Of a stretch of DNA of 64,000 nucleotides, positions 30,495-45,000 are shown one piece after another (positions within the stretch are counted from its first letter, which is position 1; every line of letters begins with the position of its first letter). The position numbers and the translations under genes are program-made. This DNA is from Sphagnum magellanicum (Eukaryota; Streptophyta; Sphagnopsida; Sphagnales; Sphagnaceae): positions 16,623,223-16,687,222 of the forward strand of contig CM038907.1 of assembly GCA_021904315.1 (NCBI GenBank), in the 5' to 3' direction. The notes under the pieces are model-generated. The model was not told the DNA's origin and ran no database searches. It saw only the letters and a program-made list of their open reading frames with translations.

Positions 30495-33400
30495 TGATAA
30501 ACAATAGTTGAAATGTCATATGATAAATCGGATGGTCATGTTTATCCTCAAATACTTCACACAAAGTGCTCCCAACCACCTTCCTTACAACATCAACATA
30601 ATTCACAAATGGTTCATTCCATGTTGGTGGTGGTCAAAGTGGGTAGATAAAAACAAAGCCATTGCCATAGAATCAAATGTGATCCATCATTCCAAGGCAC
30701 AACTAGCACAAATCATCAAATCATATCTACAAAAGTGGTGGATGGGTTGGTCACATATTATCCACCATTTATGGTGCACCTTCAAATGTATCCAACCATT
30801 AGATAATGCTTTCACCTTTGTAAGATGACTCCTCATCTCACCATTCACATAGAAACCATTAATAGGAGCTTCCAAATTCAAACCCAAGAATGCTTCAAAA
30901 GCACTATCCAAGTGCCAATGAATAGTTGAAAATGGAATCTCATCCTACAATATAAATCATGAATTACTCATTTACAACAATCTTCACTTTGCTTGCCACT
31001 TTAACCATTTTGGAACATGTGAACATCTCATTAGGTATCTTTTTAATTCCCCATAGTATTTGTTGTAAGGTTGATCCATTGTAATTGACATGTAGTTGGA
31101 TCACATGATTACCTACAATTAGGTTCAATCGTCCAATGGTGGAGTTTCTTTGTTGCCCTTGACCTCTTCTAGGATCAAGGTAAGGTCCTTTACTTTGGAA
31201 AATGCCAAAGTGAGGTCCTTTTGTGTTGTTCATATGTTTACCATTTCCAAAGTGTATGCATGTCATGTTTGTGATCCAATTATCCACAATATTTACACTA
31301 TCCACATTACATTATCCTCTTTTGCCTTTATGAACGGAGAGAGGAATGTTGATTGTAGATTTAAAAGTCTTATCTTTCATTATAAAATTTAAATGGATGA
31401 TTTCAACATGTGAAAGCCAAGTTTAGTATGGTTATATATATCTAAATTTGATATGATGTTGATACACAATTAACATGTCTATTTATTATCCTTTTTTGTG
31501 AACACCCAATTCTATTATTTTTTGAAGGCTAGATAAACCATAATGTGTTTAATTTCATTTGTGCATGAATATGGAAACGATAATATTTTTCATATGTGAT
31601 TATAAAAGGGACATGACTTGCATTAATGCTTGCCACAATTGCATTTGACAAAAATATTTTAGAATTATGTTGATTTGTAGAAACTTCATAATTTTATTCT
31701 CATGAAATCATTTTTGATTGGCCTTGAACAATGTGCTTTTGATATCAATCACTTTATGCAAGTTACTAAATTAAATGGTGCAAGTTTGTAGGTTAATTGT
31801 TGGAAATGTAGTTTTGTTGGGTTGATGTTTTTCAAAAACATTTATAAATTTCTCTCATGTACATCCAATGTCTAGTTCTCCTCCAACTAAATTGAAATTT
31901 GGTAAGCTGTTTTGGCCAAATGTATGGCATTTTAAATCACATGGATTGTGGGATTAGGTTCCAAGCTATCAATAATGCCCAATCTCACATTAGAAAAAGC
32001 CTATATATATCATGTACTATTTTATGTCAGCATTTTCTCAACAAACACGATCTACATCTACTTCAGCTTGCTTTGTCTTGCTTCTATTTAAATTCCCAAA
32101 CTCCACACCACATAAACAATTTGTGTGACATGTTAAAGATGATTGAAACTAGGAACCAAAACCATAGATGTTGGATCTCATTGGGTGCTTTGGAGGAAGG
32201 ATAGTTTAAACATGATTTATTTCTTATGATCATGCAAGATGAAGCAGAAATTGAAATCACCACAATGAATTATGATCACAATGAAATTTTCAACATGTTA
32301 TAAAACTTTTGTGAACATAGGTATTTGGTTATACCCTTTACCCTTCCAGAACCCAACACTTGCAAAGCACATATTATAATCAAATTTACATACAAGCTGA
32401 ATCTTATTGGAAAAACATCTAAACAACCTTCAATCATGGAATTGTACCTGCGGAGTTCAGACTGACCTGTGGCTTCATGAGAAATTGCTTGTCCCCAGCA
32501 ATACCCACAAATCTGTTGTTTGGAGTACAACTGAGTATGCAGTCAAAATAAAACATTCTACACTTCTAACTAACCACTTTATAATAATCCTGCCAACCAG
32601 ATCTTTGTTGCTGCAGTACCCAATGCTTAAGTTTTAATCCTCGCTCTCCAGATCTTTGTTGCTGAAGCACCCAATGTAAATTTACTTATTTCTGATACTC
32701 CTGCACAGACCAGACACTCGGAGAGTGAGTGACACAGATGGCCCAAAAAGATTTTCTTACAGCAATTTGTCATTTGAACAGCCATACAAATTATGCTCAC
32801 AGCAGGTTCATGAGGCCAATTCCAAATTTGGGGAATGTTGCAATCGATCTTACATATTTCCTACAGCTACAGCTTTGACCCAATTTGCCCCCCCAGATCT
32901 CACAAATGATTTCACAAACAAGTAACAGGAACTTTAAGGCAGGGTGAGCTAGTGATAGAAAGTAGCACATTAAAGCATCTTCTGCAGCAGTAGTAGAACT
33001 GCTCTGCAGGTCTCAAATTTTCATCACAAAGGTGTGAAAATGGGCTCAGTTCCTCTAAGACCTGAGGAAAGAAAATGATTGCTTTTGGTTGGTCATCCAT
33101 AGTGATTAGCCATGATATAATTAGGATGTGATAAATAGTGATATTGTTTCAAAATATATTGCATGGCTAGAGCTGCTCTTATATTCTTGATCAAACTCTT
33201 ATCCGGATGGATATCAAAGCAACGAAAGTCAGTGCAAAAAACTTGGAATTAGTTGGTAGCTCAAACTTTCAAGAGGATTGAATTGATGGCCAGATTATCC
33301 AGTTCTCCCATTATATTCTTGAAGACGGTTTTGATCACATCATAACAATACAAAATAGTACTGTGGATGTGAGTTGAAACATGCAACAAACGTGCTTAGT

Positions 33401-35359
33401 CAAATCTTGGGTAGGTAGAGTTGTATAACTTGTAACATATTATTGTGTTTCAGTGAGAAGCCAAGAGAAAAACAAGCTGGGGAAGAAGCTGTAACAAAAC
33501 TACTGAGCAATTTGATGACTCTCTGATGATCCTCTGGTGAGCAAAATATTTTTGAGCAGGAGAGTAGGTCTAAAGCAGCCTTTTATTTTTGGCATGCCAA
33601 AAATTTTATGTCACAAATTCGTGATGCCATTTTGTGTTCATGTGAATGTGTGTTGTAAAATCTTATCTCACAAATTCAATGATTTTTCTAAAATAAAAAA
33701 ATTCAAAAAAAAAGTCTGAAACAATCACCAGATTTCTATACATGGTTCAAGTAGGTAGTTGAAAATATATGAAGTTTTAAAACTGTTTTCATTTCCAAAC
33801 TTGGCTAAATCAATTTATGGAGGATTGCCACCTCGGCAACCTAACAAAATTGAAAACAAAAAACTGATCTGAAGGGTTTTTTGACCTGAAGCTGATAATA
33901 AATCAAAGGAAAAAAAGAGAAATAAAGATACAGAGATCATGCTGGTCAGAATTAGAAGATCTGTAGGAACCCAAATCTTTAGTACAGATGGCTCCCCAGA
34001 CTGTTGCTTCTTCATTTTGCTGAGTACATTATCTTCTGATATTTCAATAGGAAGGCAACCCCCTCTTGCTACTGAGTAGTTTGAGTGAGGCTCCTAGTAG
34101 ATTGTTGAAGGGCTGAACTTGTTGATGTAATTAAAAATAAAGCAGTTTTGATGTGGCAACATGGCAATGTTTCATGACAAATGCAGTGGTTAAATCTGTG
34201 TTTTGCTAGTATGTTCTGGGGCTTATTGGGGCAATGTAAATTCAAGGCAGTTATAAATCCAAGAACCACTGGATAACCTGCGGGGGTCTGTTCCTGTTTC
34301 TAATAACCACCCAGCACTGCAGTGTTTTCTTTTTGTTTTTTTTCAGTGTAGCTCAGCTAGCCTCTCCAACTTGTACTGGGTCTGGGCAAAGTGGCACCAG
34401 CCACATGGGTAGTGCAAATCGGTAGGTTACATTAGCATTTTTCACATGATCTTATGGCTATTTCATGTTGAAGTATATGAGTGCAAGGTGGTAAATGCAT
34501 TTTTTGGTTGTAGGATATGACTAGCTGGTTGCTTAAGGTGAAATTCTGGCTATACAATATTGATTATAGACAAAAAAATAAAAATGATTACTTGTATGCT
34601 TTGAAGGGGGGTGTTTGAGCCTCATGTATGATTCTATTATGCGTTATTGCAATTGAAGGCTGACCTGCATGCCACAGAACCAGTACAAGCTCAAAAGATG
34701 TAAAGAAATCAAAGCTATACAACAAGATGCCTTAAGGGACATTGAACCCCAATCCATAAACCGATTATGTCTAGGTGCAATTGAAGGTTACTATGTTCCC
34801 ATAGAACCATATGTCAATCACAAGTATCATAAAAATGAAAACAAACATAGCTTTAGTGCAAACATGCATAAACAACAAGATGGGTTGCAAGGGTTTCAAG
34901 ATTGAACCCAATTGATGAATGGATTTTGCCCACAAGCAAGTGAAGGTTAACTTGCATAGAATCACACAAAACTCAAAACTTGTTATGAGTTGAAATCAAC
35001 TAAGAGAAAAGTCCTCACCATAGTGCATTCATATATGCCTAGAGGTTGGTGACATTAAAGTTATTACAAAGATAGAATTGCATCAAATGAAAAACATACC
35101 TATACATGTCCTTATAATGCACTCCAAATCCACACCATACTAACTTTTGTTAGTTTGTCAATCTCAAATCTATAAGTGGCGGGCATGCACTTGCCTGCTT
35201 CTTAAGTATGAAGCACCTCCTACCTAATTAAAATTGGAATTGTTTTGAGCAAAGTTCCAATTTCTTGTATTCATGTCTTTTTGATGGCATCTAATATTTG
35301 TCAAGGGTGCACTTTGCTCCAGGATGGACTTGAAACTGCTAGTGTAGAATGAAATGTGC
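30495..35359. other. Intergenic stretch, no supported gene
   Basis: Several medium frames (30508-30828 +, 30964-31305 -, 31899-32204 +, 34669-34905 +) have no domain I can name, and their composition does not set them apart. A direct repeat CCAGATCTTTGTTGCTG lies at about 32597 and 32649. No RNA gene was seen. Confidence 0.45.
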
Positions 35360-38300
35360 TTAGAGAATAGATTTTTTGGATAAATGGTTTTTCAACTTGT
35401 TCTTGATGTAGGTCAAGGTTTGAGAAGATCTATTCATTTTCTATTGAACCTAGTGTGATCAAATGAATATTTCAACAAGCTTCATATACTTTGAAAGCAT
35501 GTCCTTCAAAATGCCACTAGATCCTAGCTTTGCCATAACTAAGATGTTGGGTTACAATTAAAGGGTGGTAGCATGGCAAAAGTGCAATCTTTTTTCATGG
35601 TGACAACCAAAAAAGATGCTTGTTGATTCAATTTCAAACCATCTATCTAGCAAGGTTGAACACATCACACCATTATTAATAGCTACCCTAGGCTGGCAAT
35701 ATTGTTTTTTGGGCAATGTAAGGTGCCCAAGAAGTGTTTGGTTGGCATCAAGTTACAACCAATATTGCAAGTAGATAATTCTTGAGCATTGAAGACCTAT
35801 TGTGTAAGGAATATCTTTGTCAAGTTTATTGATTAATTGTATTACAACTTGGGTGCATTGAATTTTCACTTTTTGCACCAACCTTGCCCACATTTCTTGA
35901 GTGACCATGTCATAAAGACTAGTCAACTTGCATGTTTTGTGGATATTATAAATTTTTCCATAGTAGGAAAATGTTTCCTTTTGTATTCCAATAGTTGGAT
36001 TCTTCTACCACACAATGTGCAACGGATCAAAAGTCTAATCAATGAAGTTTGGAATTATAGGAAGTCGATATAGTTAGACTTCTTTTCTTCATCATAATAT
36101 ATGTTGTGCAAATCAACTTGACACAACTTCACATTGTTCACAAAGTCGCAAATGAAGGTTTTTCGGCTCTCAACATACTTGCTCAAACTTGCAAAGTTTC
36201 CAACATAGGCATTGCACAAGTAAGTTGTATAATGGTGTCAATGTCACACAACAATTGATAATTTGCAACTTCAAATTCAATAATGAGAGCATCTTGTGCC
36301 ATTTTCACCAAAAGAATTTTTAACTTTTCAAGGACCACCTTGCTTGGAGCAATCATGGTAATCCATCCCCAATCCATCTAATCTTGATGTTGTGTAAAAT
36401 TTTGAAACCCCTTGTTTCCATAGTTTCAATCGGTTTCCATCTTTGGGTAAATTCACAAAATAAGGAGCCAAGGGTGCACCCTTAGTAAGGACTTTGGTGA
36501 TTGCTTATTTTGAAAAATTCTTGATATGTATTACGAATATTCCATTTGTAAGTTGCAAAAAAAAAGAAAATCCTTTTGATTCAAAAATATATTACATTAT
36601 ACTCTTATGTGAATATGTGTTTTAAGAGTCTCTACAAAATTATGTTATTTTCAAATCCTTTAAGAGTCATTTATGAGTTTTTTCAAGTAGTAAGCACTAT
36701 AAAACATTGGTTACAATGATTAATCAATGCTTTTGAAAATTCAAATTTCATTATATTATTTTCAAATTATTGCACATATTTCCATAATATATTAAGAACA
36801 TTATCATCAAAATATATTTTAAAAGTGTGCAATATTAAATATTTTTTGACATGAAAACATGAAAAACAAAACATTAGTTACAACTCCTATGGTTCCAAAT
36901 TATTTTTTGGAAAGTGATTAAAATATGCATACACATTCACCAAAGAACACCTCAATATCGAATATTCTACCATAATAGGAAACTTCTTTATTATGGGCAA
37001 ATCAGTAAAGGTGAGTGCTATTAGGTTGGTCTTATGAACTACATAATGCAAAAAAATACAAGAAGGTGAGGATTTTTATTTTAGTTGGGTTGCAACCCCA
37101 ATTTTGATGCCTTGGAAGGTGGCAACACCATTTGCATTAAAGTAAACAACTTTAGTAGTCAAGTCATCATAAGACAATCCCCCAAAAAACCTTCATAAAC
37201 TTTTAGATCATGTTTGTGAAATTGTTTGTCGCACAACCTTTTACACAAACCCATCCTTGGGTGTCACCATTAAGAACCACCTCACCAAAATTCAAGGGAA
37301 GGTGGACCTAGTTGAATTTAATTGAACATATTTAATCTTTTTTAAATTGTGATTTTTACTATTGACTTGCACCACATGGGCTTTGTGTTCCCCATCTATG
37401 TATACACTGTGAAAAAATTGTAAACATTTACATAGGTTACACAAATAAGAGATTTGTGTTCTTGAAATGTTCCTAACATGTGTTCCTAAAAAATTTAGTC
37501 TTTATCATTAAGTGTCAAATTGCACCTTAATTTGAATTAAATTTTTTTTTTTTGGGGTTTATAAACTACAGTAATTAGGGTATGGCCCAAATTGTTGATT
37601 GAAACAAAAAAATGAGAATTATTGCAAATTTGTAAACATATCAATGCATTGGCCTTTCAAGACTTCTTAGTTTTGACCTTTGAAAATTGTTCAAAAAAAT
37701 ATAATTGCCTCAATCCACAATCTATTAAATAAATACATAAATAAATAATTTGAAGCCATCATAGATATTAAAAACATTGAAAAAATGCTCCTTTTGTGTT
37801 CTTGAACAAAGGAAGCCCAAGTGAATTACTTTCTTTAAAAAAATTCTGAAGCACTCACTTAGAATATTAAAATTAAAATTTCTGAAAATCCAATCGGAGT
37901 TTCAAATTCTACATGACTTGGATAATCTTTGGATTTAAAATTTGAAATGAACAATTTTCCTTTAGTGAATCCTATGTTGTTTTAAAGTTGCACGGGTCTC
38001 CAAATTTTGGGGTGTGATGTTCCTAGTGATACCACCAAGGATGGGTTTGCCCTTTTGTTATTTGTTTTATATTCACCAAGATTGGAACCCTCTTGAAATC
38101 CTCAACAAGATAGGCATGCATGAAAATATATGTTTAATTATTTATATTAGTCACTTCATTGTAACTTATGGAAATGTAGTTTGTTGTTTAGATGGTTGTT
38201 TTTATGGTTGCCAAGACCACATTGGTCATGCATTTTGTCATGCCCCAACCACTGATGTTTGTTTAATGTTTGTCAAGATTGTTTTCCACTTTCAAAAAAT

Positions 38301-38520
38301 ATAATAGTTCATGTATGCTCTCAAAGTTAGTAATGGGTTTCCCCAATTTCAAAAGATGAAAAAGGCAATGAATTCTAATTACCTTATTGTGTTGCATTGC
38401 TTGGAGTTGAATGCCATCACACCTAATTATGGTGTAAATCTTTTCATTTTCAACATGTTGTCTATCAAAATTGATGTAGGATTTCCCAACCTCCTTGTTA
38501 GGCCAATCTATTTTACACAT
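35360..38520 (-). pseudogene. hAT-superfamily transposase relic, copy 2
   Basis: Minus-strand order. At 38520-38263 is an N-terminal piece (RIHCLFHLLKLGKPITNFES, then YFLKVENN). Near 37190-37085 is YDDLTTKVVYFNANGVATFQG. At 36377-36183 are PSKVVLEKLKILLVKMAQDA and ANYQLLCDIDTIIQLTCAMP. At 36180-36070 is SRKTFICDFVNNVKLCQVDL. Near 35790-35690 is LQYWL. The C-terminal dimerisation region at about 35490-35370 is broken by stops. AT-rich DNA separates some pieces, so insertions or large gaps are likely. Each piece has a counterpart in copies 1 or 3, or in the known hAT order. Ends are approximate. Confidence 0.6.
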
Positions 38521-41500
38521 TCACTTATCATTGTGTTTTTTCAATCCATCAAGTTTGAGGACAAACAATTTCTCTTCATGTTCCACTATGGAGTAGACTT
38601 TGCATTGAATCATTCGTATCTTGCCATTTGGCCCAACAATTAGTTTGGTCCAAGGAAAATTTGCAACGTGGGTCAAAACCTGTAACTAGGAACCAAAGGG
38701 ATTACTTTGGAAAAGGACTACAAGTCCTTTTTCCCAAAAAAAACATTTACATGCAAATGAATTTTTTAATGAAGTTTTTTATAACTTGTTGTAAAAAAAA
38801 TTTAAATGTTCCCCAATGCATCACATTTTTTTTGTTAATTGTTATTGAATAAATATTAATTTTTAAAAGTGTACAGATTCTTTATAGATTCAATGTTTCA
38901 TTTTGAAAAATGATCAAAATTTTGAGTCATTAAAATTTCACATTCTTTAATTTTATTACATCATGTACATTATAACCCATTTATATGTGGTAAAGGATTC
39001 TTGAAGCTTTGAAACTTTGAAAGAATTTTAAAACATCCTTTGAATTTTTAAAATTTTAGAATTCCACATTTTTAAAAATATGAATTTTTTTGAGTGTGGC
39101 TAATATGTTTTTATCATCTATATTTTTTTCAATGATTTTTTTAAAAATTATATGAGTCCTTTTGATAGTCCTTTGCAAAATTGATTTCATCTAATGTAGT
39201 AGCTATACATTTTCAAACGTTCTAAATTAAAACCAAAACTTAAAATTGGATCAAATGATGTTTAATTTTGACTAATTATGTCTAACATCCAACACACTTT
39301 TTGGCTCCTAGTTTTTGTTTTGACCCACCCATGTATCTTGGAAGTTTTGATTCAATTATAACTTGAATTTTTTTTGTTTTTTGTATTTGTAAATCTTTTT
39401 TAGCTCGTTCATTAACAATGCGATTGATAGGATCAATCCTTAAAATGCTAGGATTAGTTGAAATAGAAACCCCACTAGCAAATGCATTAAGATTAACATT
39501 AACAACAACATGAACCTTACCTTCGTTGGAACTAGAAAATATAAGGGGACTTGAATTCATGGGTGTAGAAATAGAGTTTGTAGAAAGTGGAATAGAACCA
39601 TGAAAAATAGTTTGTACTTAAAGTTTTAAAGTAATTTCAAGGGTGTCAATGTGAAGAACGAGTTTGCAACACACACAAACAACAAAATTTATGAACATGG
39701 AAAAACTTTAAAACATGTAGGTTGAAAACAATAATGGAAAACAAACCTTTTGGTGAACCCCAGAAATGTGTGATGGAAAAACTTGGAAATGTTACCATAA
39801 GTTGAATACAAGAAAGAAAAACAAAACTTTGCCACATTGCCAAATTTCAAGAATGTGTGATGGAAGAATTTGGAAACACATAGGTTCAACACAAGAATGA
39901 AAATGAAAGTTCTATTAAATTGCAAGAATATGTGATGGACGAACTTGGAAACACATGGGTTCAACACAAGAATGAAAAAACAAACTTGATGCATTTACCA
40001 TTTGCAACACGCTCCAAATTAAGTACCATGAAGTTGGAGAACCTTAGTTGGCTATTGAACATTTTTTAAACTTGTTGCCACTATCCACCACAAGTTGACA
40101 ATTCTAATTGTGTATTTGCAAGATCTCAATGTTTGTTGTGCAATCCAATTTGTCATTTGTAAACCCCAAGAAACCTTTATAAGACCCAAAATTTGTTCAA
40201 ACCATGTTCATTGGTGTTCTATTCATAATTCATAAAAGCTAGTTGGTATTTTATTTGTGATTTGCAAGAATTGGGTGGCATTGTATTCATAACTTAAGAG
40301 AGTAAGAATGGTGATGTTTAATGAGAAGGAATCATAAAAAGGCAATGAACTTGTTCAATAACATAACCCTAATTGGCAAACTCTTCTAAGATTTACCCTA
40401 CTAGGCAATATATCACATTTTCATTGCCAATATTTATGACAATAGATCTTGAATGTTGGTGGATTGTTAAAGGTCCATTCATAGTTGGGGTATACAAAAG
40501 GAATGTCTTGCCCCAAAATCACTCTCAAGACATTACTTTGAATGACCATTACATTAAATAATCACATATTTCTTGATTAAAATGGTGGTTATTTTTTTTG
40601 ATTTGGATGATTAAAACACGTCTTTAAGTGTCTTGAAAGATGGCTCAAGAACCATGTCCCACTACATAGTTTTATAAAAAAAGACTCAACATGATTAGCA
40701 ATATTTGTTAAAATTGTTCCATATTTTAATCACAAATAGAATAAAATATGTTCTATATGATGGTATAAATTTTTAGTATGATAAATCACCAAATTTTGTG
40801 GAATTGAATTTTTAAAATGAAACAAATGTGTTAATAAGGACAATCAAATTAGATTTGTTAATTAAAAATATACATTCCAAAGGTTTGAAAAGAAGTATAA
40901 AAGATGTGGGTGGAAAAAATAGGACATTGTTTGATTTTTTAATAAAGTTTTGGCACTCTAAATGAAAGTGTGTCATTTTGGATTGTTTAAGTAATCTTGC
41001 ATTCCTTTTTGGTTTATATTTGAACAAGACATTCAAATTTTGTTCAATTGATTTGAATCATTCATTATAACACTTATTGGTTGAAAGCCTAAACATACAT
41101 ATCCCCTTTCATTGTTGAACATCTTAGAATATTCATTTTGTTAAGTTGTTGTTTCGGCACTTAGGTCACCAAACAAATGAGATTCATGGTTCTTGTTGTG
41201 GTACCCCAACTATGAATGCACCTTTAAGTGAAAATCAATGTTTTTTTGATCAAATTTTGACAAAATGTTAACCCTAACCCCTTTATGGGTGTCATTGGTG
41301 AGGATTTGAGGTTGCATAAATGTGAAATTTTGCTAGAAAAAAATGTTGTAAAATTCGTTTGAACTTTGAACCCCTATAATAGTCTACCTTTTGCAACATG
41401 GATGGCCAAAATCATAAATTAATGTTTAAAAATTACAAATAACTAAATATAAAAAGATTGTTGCATTCAAAACTTAATCATAACTTGTATAATAGAAATT

Positions 41501-42969
41501 TGATAACAACATGAAAAAAAGGTGAAAGTTTTTCATTGAAAAACACAATTACCTATGCATCCATACATAACTTTCATAGCCTACACAATGCATCAATATA
41601 GTAGTGCACATGAAATGTCTTCCAATGTTTTACATTTGCAAGTAACAATAACCCAAATGCAAAACCATAAATAATTTAAGTTCCAACATTAAGTTTTGTA
41701 TGAACCTTGTTATTAAAAAACAAGGTTTAAGTTTGATGGAAATAATTATAGAAGTTGACATAATGTTAAAATTATCCTTTGAGCGTTTTTTTCACCCCCA
41801 CCCTTCTTGGAGCTCTAAATTTTGTTACCTACAAAAGGAAAAACTTTAATTAAAATTAGATGTCAAATATTGACAATCTTCATTTGTTGCACATGATTTG
41901 TCAAAATTTTGGTTTTAGTTATAACATTAGTCAAGTTACGCAAAATCAAAGTCCAACTAGTTTACCACTAGTAATGATGATAAAAAATAATTACAAACTT
42001 TAAAGGTTGACATACTTTTTTGAAAAATATTTTAAAGTTCAACTTTCATGCTACCTAAATTGTTTGTGTTGTTATTGTATTTTCTTTTCTTTTTGCAAAT
42101 CTTTTTTTTAGAATTTATTTAATATGAAAAATATATAATATATAGATTAGTGTATTTTTTTTGGGTTGAGAAATGTGGGTGAAATGGCCACTATTTCATA
42201 TGGTCATGGAGGGAAAATTAATGACTAGTGCATGTGTATAGGTGTCAAAACAAGTGGCACCTTCTTGAAACCACAAGAATGGTTTTGGTTACTTTCTACA
42301 AATTAACAACTAAAGGTTTGGTGATTAATTTTTTAATGTCTAGCTGTTGTTGGTTATTTGAAAAAGTTCATCATGAGTATATTGGTGATAATATTTATGA
42401 AGTGTCAACTTTATTGGCAATTTATGAATCTTGAATTGAGATTTTGCTACCTAAACACTAACTTACAAGTTACAACAAATCAAAATCACATACAAACTTG
42501 CATTAAACAATGATGAATCATGATAAAAAAACTAAATAAATGACTTATGGGGGAATTGAATGTTGGTCTAAAATGACCTTGCCCTTTGCAATAGAAATGT
42601 GGACTTGCTTAAATAAACACACAAACTGTTAATTAAAATCCAAATTTCACAAAATCGCAAATTGAATAGTAATTATGACATGATGTATACCTCATCAACT
42701 TACCAAAATTATAAAACCCACATAAAATTGCAAATCATTGAAGGCACAAACAAATTATTAACTACACATTGTAATTGTAACATGTCTTCAAGTTGATGTT
42801 CCCAATATTTTTTTTGATTTTTGAAACAAAAAATACCTTCAATGCCATATTACCAATTTGCCACTACCAAACAAAACTTGCACAAAGATGCTAGAATTGT
42901 AAACTTCAAGCATTAATATTATAACATGTATTTTTTTCCCTCCATGCAACTATGGCCTAAGCAAAAGAT
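38521..42969. other. AT-rich intergenic stretch with one tandem array
   Basis: Apart from the array at 39685-39995 I see no gene or transposon domain. The minus-strand frame at 39560-39282 is unassigned; it lies just upstream of the hAT copy 2 N-terminus and could be part of that element. Confidence 0.45.
39685..39995. repeat. Tandem array, about four units of 75-85 bp
   Basis: AATGTGTGATGGAA(A/G)AA(C/T)TTGGAAA repeats near 39768, 39852 and 39928, with a more diverged unit before. Each is followed by GGTTCAACACAAGAATGAAAA-like sequence. Confidence 0.75.
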
Positions 42970-45000
42970 TCAAGGTTGTAAAAGTCTTGTGAAAACATTC
43001 TCACACACATCAAGATGGGTGGTGAGATGATTATAAAGTTTGCCCTTCATGAAAGACAAAATGTTAAAGCAACGTTCATCTTCAACAGATCCCAAAACTT
43101 GGCACATAGCAAGTTTGGCAAGCTTCACAGACTCATATATGCCCAAAGTGAGCACTTTAAAACTTGATATAAACAACCACATGCGCTTCAAATGGTTGCA
43201 CTATTTGCCATCCTTTTTCAAGATTTCAAAACCATTATGGAGCATGGTTGTTTTAGACAAAGAGGCTTGAGATTCAAACTTCAACTTGTCAAGTGGAATA
43301 ACCACCAACAACTTAGAATTAAAAGTTTTTGTGGCACATAGTAGAAAGACATGATGACCTCAAAGTGTAGAAGAAATGATGCTTCAAAATTTGTAGCAAC
43401 CTAATAATGTGGATTGACCACCCCTAAAGCATTCATCAACTCTTAACTTGGGAAGTGCTAGTTTAGTTCATTTGAAAGTGCATGAATTGTTTCAAAGCAC
43501 TACAATTAAACATAACCACAAATGTTAGAAAACAATGTACGGTTCATAGGTAAAGCAACCCCAACTTTATGGTCCCAAAAATGAACTAGAATAATGTGAC
43601 CATTGAATTTTGTAGCACATTAATCATTGTCAATGGTGGGGGATTTAATAAAAAGCAAAGGCAACCCATCATGCTTTCTAGCCAAAAAGAAGCTTCATCC
43701 TTGAACTTACATTTAGGATCAATGTGAAGCTCATATAATTTAACTCTACACCTTGATTGTTTCAACAAAATCACAAATGTATTCATCCTTCCCTTGAATG
43801 TACTTGATCAAGGTATGAACCAATTCAAGAAGTGGTAAGATGTAATGGAGCCCAAATCCAACAACTTTTGCAAATTGGATCTTGCAGCTTCATTTTCAAT
43901 ATGATCTTTTGATATCTTTGCAATGAGGGTCTTGTATCCACAACCTACTTGCATGGAAATAACATGGAAATCCAATGGGTTTTAACATTTTGCAAGATTT
44001 TGTTACCTTTGGTGTTTAAGAAAGTTGCAAGCTTCTACAATTCAAACAATCTTTTGGGACTTTTTGCAAAATAAGAATGAAAGGATTATAACAAATCTTC
44101 CATATGGTGCACTATGGACAAAGAAGAAAGGGTTTGAATGGCCAAATTTGTACAATGTGCACAACAATGCACTGCCACCAAATATGGAGCCAATTTCTCT
44201 TTCATTTGCATTGACACACTAGTTCTACATCCAACAAACATAGACCCACCATTTACTTTAATGGAAACCAATTTTTTTTTAATCTTAGCTTCTATAAGCC
44301 CCTTTTGGATCAATAAAGTTTGTAGTATCACATTGTAGATCTTTTCAACAATAACACCATTAGTGACCTTCTCCAAGTTCAACAAAATAGGTATTCATTG
44401 CCAATTTTCAAGAATATACCCATGGATAGAAATCCAACACTTAGTGTCAGATGTAGTGATTTCATTAGTAGAAATAGCAAGGAAAGGAAATTCTTTTATC
44501 ACTTCTTTTGTGCATTCTAATACCACATCATAAATACTTCCTGCCATTTCCCAACCTAAGTTATTAAACCAATGCTTCTTGGGCATGTTTTTGAGTTTGA
44601 AAAAGCAAAAAAATCCTTGAGGGACTCATAGTCCGTCAAGGGACGACCTTCTTCAACAAGTAAAACACAACAATAAAATGGACCTTTTTATTTTTCTTTT
44701 CCCTAATCTCCCCCAAATCCAATTGATGAACCACATTGTTATGAAAATTGGTAGCATAGGATGTTTCATTTTTTGGTGCACAAAATTCTTATAGTAATAG
44801 ATTGTACCCTCTACCATCCTAAGGTGATTTGCTTTGGTTTTCTTTCTCCCCACATGTTTTTACAAGGAATCCAACTTGGTTGCCAATAATTTATCCTTGC
44901 CTTCAATGGTCATCCACATTTTGCAATGCACTTGGTTAAAAACACCATCACTTCTAGCCATTGATTTAACCCATGATAGTTTAACAAACTAAACATCCTG
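42970..45000 (-). pseudogene. hAT-superfamily transposase relic, copy 3 (most complete)
   Basis: This copy runs from N to C terminus on the minus strand. Near 45000-44830 is a zinc-finger-like start (VHCKMWMTIEGKDKLLATK, then KHVGRKK). At 44586-44395 is PKKHWFNNLGWEMAGSIYDV..ISTNEITTSDTKCWISIHGY. At 44385-44086 is a block with VNGGSMFVGCRTSVSMQ and HCCAHCTNLAIQTLSSLSIV. At 43786-43590 is LYELHIDPKCKFKDEA. The C-terminal hAT dimerisation region at about 43140-42985 reads LAKLAMCQVLGSVEDERCF..LSFMKGKLYNHL. Stops and frameshifts remove activity. It is the best guide for aligning copies 1 and 2. Confidence 0.68.

Noticed and set aside
30964..31305. Minus-strand coding gene, possibly joined to the frame at 30687-30911
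   Set aside because: Longest frame in its area but no motif, no clear splice structure and no compositional change.
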